Part shown: positions 9,447-18,219 of the stretch, in pieces
How the letters are laid out: the number at the start of each line of letters is the position of its first letter
Position numbering within the stretch: position 1 is the first letter of the stretch
DNA from: Pseudomonadota bacterium
GTDB lineage: Bacteria; Pseudomonadota; Alphaproteobacteria; Dongiales; Dongiaceae
Assembly (NCBI GenBank): GCA_021792365.1
Contig: JAJYUT010000005.1
Coordinates: 1-64,000, forward strand
DNA length: 64,000 nucleotides
Direction: 5' to 3'
Translations under genes and position numbers: made by a program
Notes under the pieces: generated by a model
What the model was told of the DNA's origin: nothing
The model's database searches: none
What the model saw: only the letters and a program-made list of their open reading frames with translations

Positions 9447-9470
9447 GGCTTTCGAAAGCTGGCACATTCA

Positions 9471-9576
9471 TTCGTCATCCCAAGGCTTGGCCTTGGGATC
9501 CACGAGTTTGTCTGCACCGTTTCGGTCTCTCCCGGCAAAACTCGTGGATGGCAAGGCCAAGCCTTGCCATGACGAA
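9471..9576. repeat. long palindromic repeat element, cloverleaf-capable (copy 2)
   Basis: Outer arms TTCGTCAT (9471-9478) and ATGACGAA (9569-9576) pair. Central arms ATCCACGAGTTT (9498-9509) and AAACTCGTGGAT (9538-9549) enclose a 28-base spacer containing GTTTCGGTCTC. The left side arm CCCAAGG..CCTTGGG and the right side arm GGCAAGG..CCTTGCC each fold on themselves around CTTGG/CCAAG. A decayed extra half-unit follows at about 9584-9604. It sits between convergent genes. The central arms, spacer length and GTTTCGGTCTC core are shared with the copy at 62681. Confidence 0.9.
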
Positions 9577-9620
9577 GGTACGAAGGCCAAGTCTTGCCAT
9601 CACGGTTGGAGGCGGCGCGC

Positions 9621-10574
9621 TCAGACCTCGCTCAGCACCTTCGCGTATACATCGTTGTCTACATTGCCGCCGGACAGGATGAGCCCGACCTTGCCCGGCT
9701 TGCGCTGCTGGTCCTTCAGCGCGGCGGCGAGCGGCGTGGCGCCGGCGCCTTCCGCCGCATTGTGGGTATCGGCGAAATAGGCGCGCATGGCTGATCTGAT
9801 CTCGTCCTCGCCGACCCGAATGATGCGGGCCGCGCCGCGCCAGATGATGTCCAGTGCTTCCTGGACCGGGACACGGCAGGCCACGCCATCCGCGATCGTG
9901 TCGGCGCTATTGGTCGAGACGAGTTTTCCAGCCTCGAAGGAGAGGGCGTAGGCGGCCGCATTGTCCGACACCACGCCGACGATCTCGGCCTTGAGCCCGA
10001 GCGCGTCGCGCGCCTGGATGGTCGAGCAAATGCCCGATCCGAGGCCGATCGGAACATAGATGGTCACGAGATCCGGGACCGCCCGCATCAGCTCCCAGCC
10101 ATACGTCGCCACGCCATCAAGCAGCCAGGAATGGAACGAGCGCACGAAGTGCAGCTTGCGGCTCTCGGCGATCGCCTGGGTCGCCTCGTAGGTGGCCTGG
10201 AAGTCGTGCCCGGTCTCGATCAACTCCGCACCATAGGCGCGCATGGCCGCGTTCTTGGACCGGCTGTTGCCGTGCGGCACGGTGACCACGCAGGGCAGCC
10301 CGAACTGCCGCGCCGCAAAGGCGATGCTCTGGCCGTGATTGCCGCGGGTCGCGGCGATGACGCCGCGGATGTCCGGCTGCTCCTGCCGCAGCCGCGCGAC
10401 ATAGGTGAGGCCGCCGCGCACCTTGAAGGCGCCGGTCGGCAGGTGGTTCTCGTGCTTGACCCAGGTTTCGGTGCCCAGACGCTCCGAGAGCAGCGGCCAG
10501 CAGATTTGCGGGCTCGCGCCGATCGCCCCGTGCACCAGGCCGGCCGCAGCCTCGATCCGCTCTGCCGTTGCCAT
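9621..10574 (-). CDS. threonine/serine dehydratase-like PLP enzyme
   Basis: A 317-residue fold-type II PLP enzyme that by family deaminates threonine or serine to the 2-oxoacid and ammonia. The Schiff-base lysine is K51 in HLPTGAFKVRGG. The substrate loop ATRGNHGQS and the phosphate-cup segment IGLGSG (about 178-183) are present, and the C-terminal serine lies in LSGGNVD. It has no regulatory ACT domain, so it is the catabolic or racemase-like short form. The start at 10574 (MATAERIE) lies four bases after the Sel1 protein stop, indicating an operon. Serine racemase or hydroxyaspartate dehydratase activity is an alternative. Confidence 0.88.
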   Translation of the reverse strand: MATAERIEAAAGLVHGAIGASPQICWPLLSERLGTETWVKHENHLPTGAFKVRGGLTYVARLRQEQPDIRGVIAATRGNHGQSIAFAARQFGLPCVVTVPHGNSRSKNAAMRAYGAELIETGHDFQATYEATQAIAESRKLHFVRSFHSWLLDGVATYGWELMRAVPDLVTIYVPIGLGSGICSTIQARDALGLKAEIVGVVSDNAAAYALSFEAGKLVSTNSADTIADGVACRVPVQEALDIIWRGAARIIRVGEDEIRSAMRAYFADTHNAAEGAGATPLAAALKDQQRKPGKVGLILSGGNVDNDVYAKVLSEV

Positions 10575-10578
10575 GCGG

Positions 10579-11079
10579 CTACTCCGGGCGCGGCACGAAG
10601 CTGCGCGCTTCGGCCAGGGCCGCCTCGATCTGCTCGGCCGTAAGGTGCCTGGCGAGGTCGTCCCGCGCATCGGCGATGCGGGCGGCATCTTCCGGGGGAA
10701 GGTGCTGGCTGCTGGCCAGGACCAGCCAGCGATAGGAGGCGGCCTTGTCCTGCGGAACGCCCTGGCCGTGGCCATGGATGACCGCCAGGCCGAGCATGGC
10801 GCCGACATTGCCCTGCTGCGCCGCCCGCTCGTACCAGTGCCGGGCCTTGGTGAAATCGGCCGCGCCGACCCGGCCCCAGTGGTAGAAGCCGCCAAGCTCG
10901 TATTGCGCGTCGGAATTGCCGGCCTCGGCAAGTTCCTTGAGATACTGGAACGCCTCGAAGGAGCGCTTGTCGGCAAGCGCCCTGCGCACGTCCTCCATGG
11001 TGACGGCTTGCGCCGGCGCCGCCAATGGCACCGCCGCGCCGCCGAGCAACGCCAAGCAAATCAGAACCCGGACCAGCAT
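10579..11079 (-). CDS. secreted Sel1-repeat protein
   Basis: A 166-residue protein with a cleavable signal peptide (MLVRVLICLALLGGAAV...APAQA), then two Sel1-like repeats, visible as AQYELGGFYHWGRVG..DFTKARHWYERAAQQG and GAMLGLAVIHGHGQG..DKAASYRWLVLA. Sel1 repeats are alpha/alpha solenoids used for protein contacts; this one should act in the periplasm. I chose the ATG at 11079 because AGAGGG precedes it at the right distance; a longer start at 11106 would put a basic stretch before the signal peptide. No partner can be named. Confidence 0.82.
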   Translation of the reverse strand: MLVRVLICLALLGGAAVPLAAPAQAVTMEDVRRALADKRSFEAFQYLKELAEAGNSDAQYELGGFYHWGRVGAADFTKARHWYERAAQQGNVGAMLGLAVIHGHGQGVPQDKAASYRWLVLASSQHLPPEDAARIADARDDLARHLTAEQIEAALAEARSFVPRPE

Positions 11080-11152
11080 GGACCCTCTGCTCCCGCCGCG
11101 CCCCATCGGCGCGCGGTAGTCTTAATGGGTCCTGCTGCGTCTGTCGAACCGG

Positions 11153-11422
11153 TCAGTGCGTCGCGGTCGGCAAATTGAACTCGCCGGACCGGACGATCGC
11201 GACCAGGTCCTGCACGAACTCGGCGGTCGTCTCCTGGCCATGAGCCGCGACCAGCGCGAACAAGGCGGCGGAGATCGACATGGTGCCGATCGTGTCGAAC
11301 GGGATGCCGCGGTCGGAGGCGTCCTGCCAATAGGTGTTGAACATCTCGAAGCAGGCCAGGCGCTGCTCCGCGTCGGTCATCGGGCGCGGGTCTTCGAGGG
11401 CTTGAGCCAGAGCGGGTAGCAT
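11153..11422 (-). CDS. small protein of unknown function
   Basis: An 89-residue soluble protein I do not recognise. It is acidic in the first half (DPRPMTDAEQRLACFEMF), and has a central hydrophobic helix (MSISAALFALVAAHG) and an amphipathic C-terminal helix (AEFVQDLVAIVR). A strong Shine-Dalgarno sequence (AAGGAG, eight bases before the ATG) supports translation. It lies upstream of the Sel1/threonine dehydratase pair, 73 bases away, and may be in the same transcript. Confidence 0.6.
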   Translation of the reverse strand: MLPALAQALEDPRPMTDAEQRLACFEMFNTYWQDASDRGIPFDTIGTMSISAALFALVAAHGQETTAEFVQDLVAIVRSGEFNLPTATH

Positions 11423-11562
11423 CGGGTGGTCTCCTTGGTTCTTCCAACCAGGGACTACCGTCGCAAGCCTCGTGCCACTTCGTTAACAGCGGCGATTAGC
11501 CGAAAAATCAACGATCTGGCAGCGCTTGTTCAAAAATGGGTTGGGCAAGTTTTGCCGGGTCG

Positions 11563-13155
11563 CTAGGCTAGAAACGGCGCGTCCTCCCGCACCTCGATCA
11601 AGGTCGGGCCCTCGGCCGCGAGGGCCGCTGCGATCGTGTCCGTGAGAGCGGCAAGGCTGTCCGGCCGGACCGCCTCGGCGCCGAAGGCGCGGGCCAGCGC
11701 GAGGTAATCGGGGTTGCGCTGGCGCACGCCCAGTTCCGGGATGTCCCGCGCATTCATTCCCTGGGCGATCTGGCCGAAGGCGTCATTGTTCCAGAGCAGG
11801 ATGGGCAGAGGGAGGCCCAGTTCCACGGCGGTGCCCAGTTCCTGCATGGTGAACAGGAACCCGCCATCGCCCACGATGGCGATGGTCGGGCGGTCGGGGC
11901 AGGCGATCTTGCCACCGATCGCCGCCGGCACGGCGTAGCCCAGGGTCCCGAAGCCGACCGGGTGGAACCAGCGGCGCGGCACCTCGCAGGGAAAACAGAA
12001 ATTGGCGGTGTAGGCGATCTGGGTCATGTCGGTGAAGACTTGTCCGTCCCGGGGCAAAGCGGCGCGCACGGCATCGAGCACCGCGATGTGCTTTCTCTCC
12101 GGCGGCCGGATCTCCTTCGCGTTGGCCTCACGGATGGACGCGATTCGCGCCGCATCCGGCTTGCGTCGGGCGTCGATCCGCGCGCTCAGCGCGGCGAGGG
12201 TCGGGCCGGCATCGGCCAGGATGCCGACCGTCGGCGCATAATCGCGGATCAGCGTCAGGGCATCGAGATCGATCCGGATCAGCTTGCCGCTGAACGTGAG
12301 CGAGTCACTCCAATGATCTGTTTCTGCAAGTTCTGTCCCAACCGCGATGACCAGGTCCGCCTCCGCCAGCGCCGTCTGCGTCCCCTCGCTCTGCATTGTC
12401 GAACCGAGCGTCGCCGGATCTGAATCCGCGATCACGCCCTTGCCCGCCGTAGTGGTCACGGCGATCGCGCCGGACTTCCGTAGGAAGGCGCGCGCCGCCT
12501 CGGCGCAATCGACGCAGCCGCCGCCGAAGATGGCCATCGGCCGCTCGGCCGCGTCGATCAGCCTGGCCGCCGCTTCAATCTCCGCCGCCTTGGGCTGGGG
12601 CCGTTCCTCCCGCGCGCGCCGCACATCCCCCAGCGCCCCGTGCGCGCGCAGCATGTCGAGCGTGAGGTTGAGTACGGCGGGGCGCGGCCGCCCGCTCTCG
12701 AACAGGCGATAGGCAGCGGCCACGGCATCCGGCAGTTCCGCCGGATCGCGGATGGTGCGGGTGAGGCCGGTCAGCGGCTGGATCGCGGCATGCTGGTCGG
12801 TGATCTCATGCAAGCGGCCGCGGCCCTTGCCGAGGTCGTCACTGTCGTTGACGCTGGCCAGCACCAGGACCGGCACGGAATCCGAATAGGCCTGCCCGAT
12901 CGGCGTGGCCGCGTTCATCAGGCCGGGACCGGTGATGAGACAGCAGACGCCGGGCTTGCCGGAGGCGCGCGCATAGCCATCCGCCATGAAGCCGGCACCC
13001 TGTTCGTGCCGGACACCGATATGGCGCAGCTTGTGGTCCGCCAGGCCGCGATAGAGCTCCAGCGTATGAACGCCCGGAATCCCGAACACGGTGTCGACGC
13101 CATAGGCCTCCAGCAGCGCAATCGCCGCCTGCCCGCCGCGCTGGTTCGATCGCAT
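11563..13155 (-). CDS. thiamine diphosphate-dependent decarboxylase, AruI-like (5-guanidino-2-oxopentanoate decarboxylase type)
   Basis: A 530-residue three-domain ThDP enzyme of the acetolactate synthase superfamily. The N-terminal block GIPGVHTLELYRGL and RHEQGAGFMADGYARASG contains the catalytic glutamate that activates the cofactor. The central domain is degenerate for FAD binding. The C-terminal VGDGGFLFTMQEL..NNDAFGQI is the Mg-ThDP motif (GDG...NN). The N-terminal wording is closest to AruI, which decarboxylates 2-ketoarginine in the arginine transaminase pathway. That assignment rests on recalled sequence similarity; a different 2-oxoacid is possible. It is divergent from an AEC transporter, with a palindrome in between. 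Confidence 0.82.
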   Translation of the reverse strand: MRSNQRGGQAAIALLEAYGVDTVFGIPGVHTLELYRGLADHKLRHIGVRHEQGAGFMADGYARASGKPGVCCLITGPGLMNAATPIGQAYSDSVPVLVLASVNDSDDLGKGRGRLHEITDQHAAIQPLTGLTRTIRDPAELPDAVAAAYRLFESGRPRPAVLNLTLDMLRAHGALGDVRRAREERPQPKAAEIEAAARLIDAAERPMAIFGGGCVDCAEAARAFLRKSGAIAVTTTAGKGVIADSDPATLGSTMQSEGTQTALAEADLVIAVGTELAETDHWSDSLTFSGKLIRIDLDALTLIRDYAPTVGILADAGPTLAALSARIDARRKPDAARIASIREANAKEIRPPERKHIAVLDAVRAALPRDGQVFTDMTQIAYTANFCFPCEVPRRWFHPVGFGTLGYAVPAAIGGKIACPDRPTIAIVGDGGFLFTMQELGTAVELGLPLPILLWNNDAFGQIAQGMNARDIPELGVRQRNPDYLALARAFGAEAVRPDSLAALTDTIAAALAAEGPTLIEVREDAPFLA

Positions 13156-13188
13156 GCAAATACCTCATCGGATTGCCAACTTAGGCCA

Positions 13189-13202
13189 AGCTGTGTACAG
13201 CT
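13189..13202. promoter_or_regulatory. 14-bp palindrome, candidate operator
   Basis: AGCTGT-GT-ACAGCT is a perfect inverted repeat of six-base arms. It lies 34 bases upstream of the AruI-like gene start and 99 bases upstream of the AEC transporter start, in their shared 145-base region. The position suits binding of a dimeric regulator controlling both genes. No regulator gene is adjacent, so the assignment is inference. Confidence 0.35.
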
Positions 13203-13300
13203 CGGCGGGAACTATGGTAGGGCGAAGGTTGGGGATGCGGCAATCGCTGCTCCTGTGCAATAAGCGGGGGTGCTGGTCGTGAGGGCGGGGGAGCGGGTTT

Positions 13301-14179
13301 TTGCTCAGTCAACTAAGTGCGGTGGTCCTGCCGGTCCTGCTCATCGCTGGCATCGGCTTCACCTGGGCCCGGATGGGCCGCCGCTTCGACAGCGTGTTCC
13401 TGACCGACATTGCGACCAATATCGGCACGCCATGCCTGGTCGCCCACGCCCTGATGACGCTCGAGATCGACCCCAAGATGCTCGCGGAGATGGGCGTGGC
13501 GGTGCTCACGGCCATTGCGGGGTTCCTGGCGCTCGGCTTCATCGTGCTGCGCGTTCTGAAGCTCTCGATCAATTCCTACCTGCCGGCGCTGACCTTTCCA
13601 AATACCGGCAATATGGGCTTGCCGCTGGCTCTGTTCGCGTTCGAGCAGGAAGGGCTGGCCCTGGCGGTGGTCTATTTCAGCTGCACCGTCACGTTGCAAT
13701 TCACGCTGGGGATCTCGCTCTCGGCCGGAAACCTGTCGCTGTCGCGCCTCCTCCGCACACCGACGATCTATGCCGTGGCCATCTCGATCGTCCTGCTGCT
13801 GCTGGGACTCGAACTGCCCACCTGGATCGAGAACACGATCGGCGTCCTCGGCGACATCACCATTCCCATGATGCTGCTGACCCTCGGTGTCTCGCTTGCC
13901 CAGTTGAAGGTGAACGAGATGGGACGCAACCTGCTGCTGTCCGTGGTGCGGCTCACGGGCGGGTTCCTGATCGCGCTCGCGGTCGCGAAGATCTACGACC
14001 TGCCGCCGACGGCAGCGGGCGTGCTCATCATCCAGAGCGCGATGCCGGTCGCGGTGTTCAACTTCCTGTTCGCCCAGTATTACGGGCGCGCTCATGCCGA
14101 CGTGGCGGCGATGGTCGTGATCTCCACCGCGCTCTCCTTCCTCACGCTGCCGCTGCTCGCCTACTTCGTCCTGCATTGA
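13301..14179 (+). CDS. AEC (auxin efflux carrier) family transporter
   Basis: A 292-residue integral membrane protein with about ten hydrophobic segments. It has the AEC family pattern: an N-terminal VLPVLLIAGIGF helix, conserved LPALTFPNTGNMGLPLALF near the middle (the NTGN-type broken helix) and LIIQSAMPVAVFNFLFA at the C-terminal half. Family members export or import small carboxylates such as malate/malonate, or auxin-like acids. The gene starts with TTG after GGGGGAG. It is divergent from the AruI-like decarboxylase and ten bases ahead of the CocE-type hydrolase, so the cargo may be an oxo- or amino-acid product handled by those enzymes. Confidence 0.87.
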   Translation: MLSQLSAVVLPVLLIAGIGFTWARMGRRFDSVFLTDIATNIGTPCLVAHALMTLEIDPKMLAEMGVAVLTAIAGFLALGFIVLRVLKLSINSYLPALTFPNTGNMGLPLALFAFEQEGLALAVVYFSCTVTLQFTLGISLSAGNLSLSRLLRTPTIYAVAISIVLLLLGLELPTWIENTIGVLGDITIPMMLLTLGVSLAQLKVNEMGRNLLLSVVRLTGGFLIALAVAKIYDLPPTAAGVLIIQSAMPVAVFNFLFAQYYGRAHADVAAMVVISTALSFLTLPLLAYFVLH

Positions 14180-14189
14180 GGGATGTGCC

Positions 14190-16208
14190 ATGCAGGTCGT
14201 GACGGAGCTTCCGCAGCGCATCCGCTGCGTCGAGAACCTGTGGATTCCGGTGCCGGATGGTGTGCGCCTCGCCGCACGCCTGTGGCTGCCGGACAATGCC
14301 GAGGCCGAACCCGTGCCCGCCATCATCGAATGCGTGCCGTACCGCAAGCGCGACGGCCTTCGCGTCCGCGATGAGGAACTGCATTCGTATTTCGCCGGGC
14401 ACGGCTATGCCTGCCTGCGGATCGACCTCCGCGGCACGGGCGAATCCGAAGGATTGCCGGATGACGAATACACGCCCGCCGAGCAGGCCGACCTGGTAGC
14501 CGCGATTGCGTGGATCGCGGAGCAAAGCTGGTGCTCCGGCAATGTCGGCATGATGGGAATCTCCTGGGGCGGCTTCAATGCCCTCCAGGTGGCCGCGCAT
14601 CGCCCGCCCGCCTTGAAGGCGATCATCACCGTCTGCGCGTCGGACGACCGCTACAACGACGACGTCCACTACATGCAAGGCTGCCTGCTGCACGACAACT
14701 TCGCCTGGTCGTCGGCGATCTATGCCTTCGTCTCGCAGCCACCCGATCCGGCGATCGTTGGCGAGCGCTGGCGCGACATGTGGATCGAACGCCTGCGGCA
14801 CTACAAGTATCCGGCGCGCATCTGGTACGCCCATCAGCGCCGCGGCGAGTACTGGCGCCAGGGATCGGTCAGCGAGAATTACGATGCCATCGAATGCGCG
14901 GTGTTCGCGGTCGGCGGCTGGGAGGACGGCTATTCGAACGCGGTCGCGCGGCTGGTGGAAAAGCTGAAGGCGCCGTGCATCGGGCTGGTCGGGCCGTGGG
15001 GTCATGCCTATCCTCACAAGGCGCTGCCCGGCCCCGCGATCGGCTTCCTCCAGGAGGCGCTGCGCTTCTGGGACTACTGGCTGAAAGGCCGCGACACCGG
15101 CCTGATGGCCGAGCCGAAGCTCAAGGTCTGGATGAATACCTCCCACGCGCCGGACCCCTGCGCCGCGCTGCGGCCGGGCCGCTGGGTCGCACATCGGGAC
15201 TGGCCCGCGCCGCGGATCACGATGCGGGATTTCTGGCTCGGCGCGCGCGGGCTGGAGTCTACCCGGCAAGCCAAGGCCTCGCTTTCGGTCAAATCGCCGC
15301 AGAACACGGGGCTGATGACCGTCGAGTGGTGCTCCTATGGCGGCGACGATGGCGATTTCCCGGGCGATCAGCGCATCGATGACGGCTGCTCGCTCTGCTT
15401 CGACACCCTGCCGCTCGACGCGCCGCTCGCCTTTTTCGGCACGCCGCGGCTGCACCTGAGCTTCTCGGTCGACCGGCCGGTGGCCAAGGTCTGCGTGCGC
15501 CTCAACGACCTCGCGCCGGATGGCGCCTCGACACGGATCACCTTCACGCTGATCGGCCTCAATCACGCCTGGGACCAGGCCAATCCCATCGTCCTGGAGC
15601 CGGGCAAGGTCTACCGCGCCGTCATCCCGCTCAACACGATCGCGTATGAGGTGGCGGCCGGTCACCGCCTGCGGGTGGCGATCTCGACGGCGTGCTGGCC
15701 GCAGCTCTGGCCGGCGCCGGACGGAGCCACCGTCACGGTCCACGCGCACGACAGCCGACTGGCGCTGCCGGTGCGCCCGCCGCAGCCGGAAGACGCGGAG
15801 CTTCGTCCGTTCGATCCGCCGGTGAAGGCCGCTTCCGGGCCGTGGAGCACCACGCGGCCGGGCGAGTGGCGTCGCACCGTCACGCGGGACGTGGCGACCG
15901 GCGCGACCGAGCTGGTGATGGTGAAGGACGACGGCGGAATCCGCTATGACGACATCAACTGGCGGCTGGATTGCGCCGGGACCGAGCGCTACCGCATCCG
16001 GCCTGACGATCCGCTCTCGGCCGAGGCCGACTGTGTTTATCACCATGAGCTGTCGCGCGGCGATTGGGTGGCGCGCAGCGTCACGCGCACGACGCTCACG
16101 GGCGACGCGACGCATTTCCATTTCACCGCGACGGTGGACGCCTATTTGAACGGCGAGCGAATCTTCTCCGACCAGGATGTGTTCTCCATCCCGCGGGACT
16201 TCATGTAG
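14190..16208 (+). CDS. CocE/NonD family hydrolase (X-Pro dipeptidyl-peptidase-like)
   Basis: A 672-residue serine hydrolase. The alpha/beta-hydrolase half (about 1-330) has RIDLRGTGESEG, the nucleophile serine in GISWGGFNAL, the acid in GGWEDGYSN and the histidine in GPWGHAYPHK. The C-terminal half (about 340-560) is the jelly-roll X-Pro C-terminal domain typical of cocaine esterase and Xaa-Pro peptidases. No signal peptide is visible, so it is probably cytoplasmic. Members cleave esters, amides or acylated amino acids; the substrate is unknown. It is co-directional with, and ten bases from, the AEC transporter. Confidence 0.9.
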   Translation: MQVVTELPQRIRCVENLWIPVPDGVRLAARLWLPDNAEAEPVPAIIECVPYRKRDGLRVRDEELHSYFAGHGYACLRIDLRGTGESEGLPDDEYTPAEQADLVAAIAWIAEQSWCSGNVGMMGISWGGFNALQVAAHRPPALKAIITVCASDDRYNDDVHYMQGCLLHDNFAWSSAIYAFVSQPPDPAIVGERWRDMWIERLRHYKYPARIWYAHQRRGEYWRQGSVSENYDAIECAVFAVGGWEDGYSNAVARLVEKLKAPCIGLVGPWGHAYPHKALPGPAIGFLQEALRFWDYWLKGRDTGLMAEPKLKVWMNTSHAPDPCAALRPGRWVAHRDWPAPRITMRDFWLGARGLESTRQAKASLSVKSPQNTGLMTVEWCSYGGDDGDFPGDQRIDDGCSLCFDTLPLDAPLAFFGTPRLHLSFSVDRPVAKVCVRLNDLAPDGASTRITFTLIGLNHAWDQANPIVLEPGKVYRAVIPLNTIAYEVAAGHRLRVAISTACWPQLWPAPDGATVTVHAHDSRLALPVRPPQPEDAELRPFDPPVKAASGPWSTTRPGEWRRTVTRDVATGATELVMVKDDGGIRYDDINWRLDCAGTERYRIRPDDPLSAEADCVYHHELSRGDWVARSVTRTTLTGDATHFHFTATVDAYLNGERIFSDQDVFSIPRDFM

Positions 16209-16218
16209 CGAGGGGGAG

Positions 16219-16884
16219 CTACCTCAGGGGGACTTCGGTCGGCGGCAGGGATGCGCCGAAATGGGCGAGCAGGGCGGGCACCATCTGCTGCACCGATGAA
16301 TCGGCATCGACCTCGAGGCTGTCGCGTTCGACCTGGCCGCGCCAGACATACAGCCCGCTCTTGCGATCATAGACCGAGAGGCTGACGCGCAGCAGATGCC
16401 CGCCGCGCTGCGGCTCCGTCGGCGACAGGAACGCACCCCTGGTATTGTCGAAGAAATTGCCCTGCGTCAGGGGATCGTTGGCCGCGCTCTCGTCGGAATT
16501 GGTGTATGCGTCGCCGCGGACCGATCCCTGGGTCGCGCGCGGCATGCGCTGCTCCTGGCCGACGCCGCGCACCAGGACGGCGGTGACATCCAACGCATAA
16601 GGCGCATCGCGCGAGATGACGTAGCCCTGTTCCTTGAGGGCTCTGCCCGTCAACTCGACGGCGTCGTTCGCCATATTGGTATTCACGCCTGTCGAGACAT
16701 CGAACGCGGCGCCGGGGGGAAGCGGCTTGTAGCTGGTTGCGCTGGCGACTGCTATGGTACCGCCTTCGATCGCGGCTTCCTCGAACTCGAACAATCCGTC
16801 GAGCCCTTGCGCGAGCGCCGGCTGTGCCGGCAGCAGGGCAAACGCCGAAAAGACCAGAATGGCTCGCATGGGTCGCATGCTCAT
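16219..16884 (-). CDS. secreted protein of unknown function, DUF4136-like
   Basis: A 221-residue protein with a signal peptide (AILVFSAFALLPAQPALAQ, cleavage near residue 26). The mature part has an alternating strand/helix pattern with ALKEQGYVISRDAPYALDV and LLRVSLSVYDRKSGLYVWRGQVE. This is the kind of arrangement seen in DUF4136 periplasmic or lipoprotein domains, but no lipobox cysteine is present. It is convergent with the CocE gene (ten bases between stops). I cannot assign a role. Confidence 0.65.
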   Translation of the reverse strand: MSMRPMRAILVFSAFALLPAQPALAQGLDGLFEFEEAAIEGGTIAVASATSYKPLPPGAAFDVSTGVNTNMANDAVELTGRALKEQGYVISRDAPYALDVTAVLVRGVGQEQRMPRATQGSVRGDAYTNSDESAANDPLTQGNFFDNTRGAFLSPTEPQRGGHLLRVSLSVYDRKSGLYVWRGQVERDSLEVDADSSVQQMVPALLAHFGASLPPTEVPLR

Positions 16885-16938
16885 GAACCTAATGTAGGAG
16901 CCTTAACCGTCGATTACCAAGGGCGCTCGGTGGTGACA

Positions 16939-18189
16939 TCAATATCGTCCATAACGATACAGGCTGGTGTCGAGTTCCGCCGTCCGGCCCATCATCTGAT
17001 CGGCGAGCAGGCGCGCTGAGCCGCAGCCCATGGTCCATCCGAGATAGCCGTGGCCGGTGTTAAGCCACAGATTGCGCACGGGAGTTGGCCCGATATAAGG
17101 CGGTCCATCGGGTGTGGCGGGGCGGAGACAGGCCCAGTATTCCGCGCGGTCGAGCGCGATGCCGTCACGGAACAATTCGCGGCCGGTCGCAAGAATTTTC
17201 GCGAAATTCTCGGGGCCATGGGCCGTGTCATAACCGCCGACCTCCGCAACCGATGTCATGCGCACGCGCTCGCCCAGCCGTGCGAAGGCAACCAGCGTGC
17301 CTTCATCCAGGCCGCCGGTCCGCGGCGCCCGTTCCGGATCGCCGACCGGCGCGGTGATGGAATAGCCCTTGATCGGATAGATCGGCAGGTGCAGCCCGGC
17401 TTGCCGCGCAAGCTGCGGCGAGTAGCTGCCCGCCGCGAGCACGAAGGCGTCGGCCTTGATCGGCCCGCTCGCGGTTCTGAGCGCGGCGATGCGGTCGCCG
17501 TTCATGTCGAGACCGTCGATCGTGGTGGAGAGGCGGAACGTGACGCCCTGCGTCTTGCAGACTTCCGCGAGCGCCTCGGTGAAGCGCCGCGCATCGCCCA
17601 CCTCGTCCGACTTGCCGTGCAGCGCGCCGACGAATTTCGAGCCGGCATGGCCAAGGCCTGGCTCTATTGCCACCACCTCGTCCCAGGAGATCGGCGCGAT
17701 GGAGGCGCCGACCTCGCGCAGCAGCGCCAGGCTCCTGTCGTTCTCCTCCAGCTCGTGGCGGTCGCGGAACAGGTAGAGCACGCCCTGCGTGTTGCGCTGC
17801 CATTCGATGCCGGTCTCGCGCGTGACGCGGCCGGTCTCCCCCATGCTGTAGAAGCACAGCCGCGCCTTGGCTTGGGTATTGGCCCGGTGCCGGCCGGCGG
17901 TGCAGTTGCGCAGGAAGCGCAGGCCCCAGTCCAGCAATTGGCGGTTCATGTGCGGCTTGAGGCGCAGGCCGCTGTCTCTCTGCCACAGCGACGTGAGCAG
18001 CCGCCAGGGCGCGCCCGGCGCCGCCCAGGAGAACGAATGGTTTGGCGTCAGCAGGCTGGCATTCGCAAAGCTGGTCTCGCGTGCCGGGGCGGGCTGGCGG
18101 TCCAGAACCAGGACTTCATGCCCTTCCCGGGACAGGTAATAGGCGGACGCCACGCCAAGGACGCCGGCGCCGATGATCGCGATACGCAT
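16939..18189 (-). CDS. dadA: D-amino acid dehydrogenase
   Basis: A 416-residue FAD oxidoreductase of the DadA family. It deaminates D-amino acids, chiefly D-alanine, to 2-oxoacids and feeds electrons to the quinone pool at the inner face of the membrane. Visible features are the N-terminal dinucleotide fold IIGAGVLGVASAYYL, the family block PIKGYSITAP at about 275, and the C-terminal FAD closing motif NTGHGYLGWTMGCGSARLLA. Length matches DadA (about 415-435). No alanine racemase gene is next to it. The divergent region upstream holds a seven-base-arm palindrome. Confidence 0.9.
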   Translation of the reverse strand: MRIAIIGAGVLGVASAYYLSREGHEVLVLDRQPAPARETSFANASLLTPNHSFSWAAPGAPWRLLTSLWQRDSGLRLKPHMNRQLLDWGLRFLRNCTAGRHRANTQAKARLCFYSMGETGRVTRETGIEWQRNTQGVLYLFRDRHELEENDRSLALLREVGASIAPISWDEVVAIEPGLGHAGSKFVGALHGKSDEVGDARRFTEALAEVCKTQGVTFRLSTTIDGLDMNGDRIAALRTASGPIKADAFVLAAGSYSPQLARQAGLHLPIYPIKGYSITAPVGDPERAPRTGGLDEGTLVAFARLGERVRMTSVAEVGGYDTAHGPENFAKILATGRELFRDGIALDRAEYWACLRPATPDGPPYIGPTPVRNLWLNTGHGYLGWTMGCGSARLLADQMMGRTAELDTSLYRYGRY

Positions 18190-18219
18190 GGAGTGAGCGG
18201 GGTCGATCGTTGAGCGGGT

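Noticed and set aside
14142-16121. A 659-codon frame antisense to the CocE-type hydrolase
   Set aside because: Arginine/aspartate-rich shadow without domains; the sense protein has a complete catalytic triad.
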